Shown here piece by piece: positions 38,092 to 38,486 of a DNA stretch of 38,486 nucleotides. Source of the DNA: a virus. The position numbers and the translations under genes are program-made. The notes under the pieces were generated by a model. The model had not been told where the DNA came from and ran no database searches. It was given only the letters and a program-made list of their open reading frames with translations. The DNA is taken from IMG/VR virus record IMGVR_UViG_3300028862_000060, positions 1-38,486 of that record; one strand, given 5' to 3'. Within the stretch, counting starts at the first letter, position 1. The number at the start of each line of letters is the position of its first letter.

Positions 38092-38486
38092 GGGCCATCC
38101 CGGTTTTGACAGGTATGGAAAATCTAAATAGCGGCCAGAAACGGACTACATTCTATAAAGTGGTCAAAACAAATAAATGCTGACTATCAAGTAGCAGAGG
38201 CAATGAAGGGACTAGACGCAGTTCTTGAGTCTATTCTTTCAGAGGCAGACGTTCTCGTCTGACCTACCCGGTGGAATTCCCGCCACTGTAAAACTAAAGG
38301 GGTAATCGGCAACTGAAAGTTGCTACAATCCGTGGGGTACAACATTCAGACCTACCCTGCGTTCATAGTGGTAAGTTATCCAACTCAAATGGATTGGTGG
38401 AGGTGCCTAATCAGCACCCTTCGACCGCATCAGCGTTATGCAAGCCGGACAATATGCCGGAGTTCTAAGTGAAGCTGTGAGCCTTG
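38092..38486 (+). ncRNA. ssrA: tmRNA (partial, 3' end outside the window)
   Basis: The 5' part GGGCCAT-CC-CGGTTTTGAC has the layout of tmRNA starts (acceptor strand, then a D-loop-like GGTTTCGAC-type motif). Before the tag lies ACAAATAAATGCTGAC, close to the ACCAAATAAGCGCCGAT of mycobacterial tmRNA. The tag frame runs from GCT 38179 to TGA 38260-38262. Its stop lies in the hairpin CAGACG-TTCT-CGTCTG (38246-38261), as in helix 5 of tmRNA. G/C-rich pseudoknot-like stems follow, and the window ends at GAAGCTGTGAGCCTTG, similar to the helix 2 region just before the T arm. The molecule would rescue stalled ribosomes. Confidence 0.88.
38179..38262 (+). other. tmRNA tag reading frame (27 residues)
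   Basis: The resume codon is GCT (Ala), and the tag reads ADYQVAEAMK at its start and SEADVLV at its end. Typical bacterial tags are 8-15 residues ending in LAA. This one is long, acidic and ends in Val-Leu-Val. Confidence 0.8.

Overview
The window is one contiguous, almost entirely plus-strand piece of a large tailed phage that infects an actinobacterium. The long non-contractile tail genes (tape measure of 2388 aa, no sheath gene), the overlapping ATGA/TAATG gene junctions, the GTG and TTG starts, the TTGACA/TATAAT promoters, leaderless genes, a large tRNA array and a phage tmRNA together recall the roughly 130 kb Streptomyces siphoviruses. That host assignment is inference; no host gene is present. 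No integrase, lysis or capsid gene lies in the window.

Layout. Bases 1-1957 hold the end of the head-tail joining genes, a probable tail terminator and the major tail protein, closed by a terminator at 1986-2012. Bases 2059-2738 encode the tail assembly chaperones, with a GGGAAAC slippery site for a -1 frameshift. Then come the tape measure gene (2771-9937), a distal-tail-type protein, a 2241-aa hub/receptor-binding protein, and four further tail genes ending at 20087. At 20084 a small MerR-like DNA-binding gene is followed by a consensus promoter flanked by two identical 19-bp palindromic repeats, the probable switch for the next module.

Bases 20652-30354 form a replication and recombination operon: DnaB-type helicase, DnaG-type primase, gp32-like ssDNA-binding protein, a UUCG terminator, DnaE-type DNA polymerase III alpha, dUTPase, RecA-like recombinase, zinc-ribbon protein, PD-(D/E)XK-like protein and Cas4-like nuclease. 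It continues with a zinc-finger protein, a RuvC-fold resolvase, a 47-aa helix-turn-helix microgene and both terminase subunits (to 33653). The terminase therefore sits with recombination genes rather than with the structural genes.

From 34253 to the end of the window the DNA is mostly RNA-coding. I find 12 tRNA genes that fold well (Thr x3, Pro, Ile, Ala, Tyr, Asn, Met, Gly, Glu x2), one with a shortened anticodon arm, and one degenerate CAT tRNA-like element. Five promoters or promoter-like elements and five small protein genes, including an HNH endonuclease, are interspersed. A phage tmRNA starts at 38092 and runs off the right end. Its reading frame specifies a 27-residue tag ending in Leu-Val instead of the usual Ala-Leu-Ala-Ala. 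Between the tRNAs lie several tRNA-sized segments with strong helices but no T-loop; these are the least explained sequences in the window.
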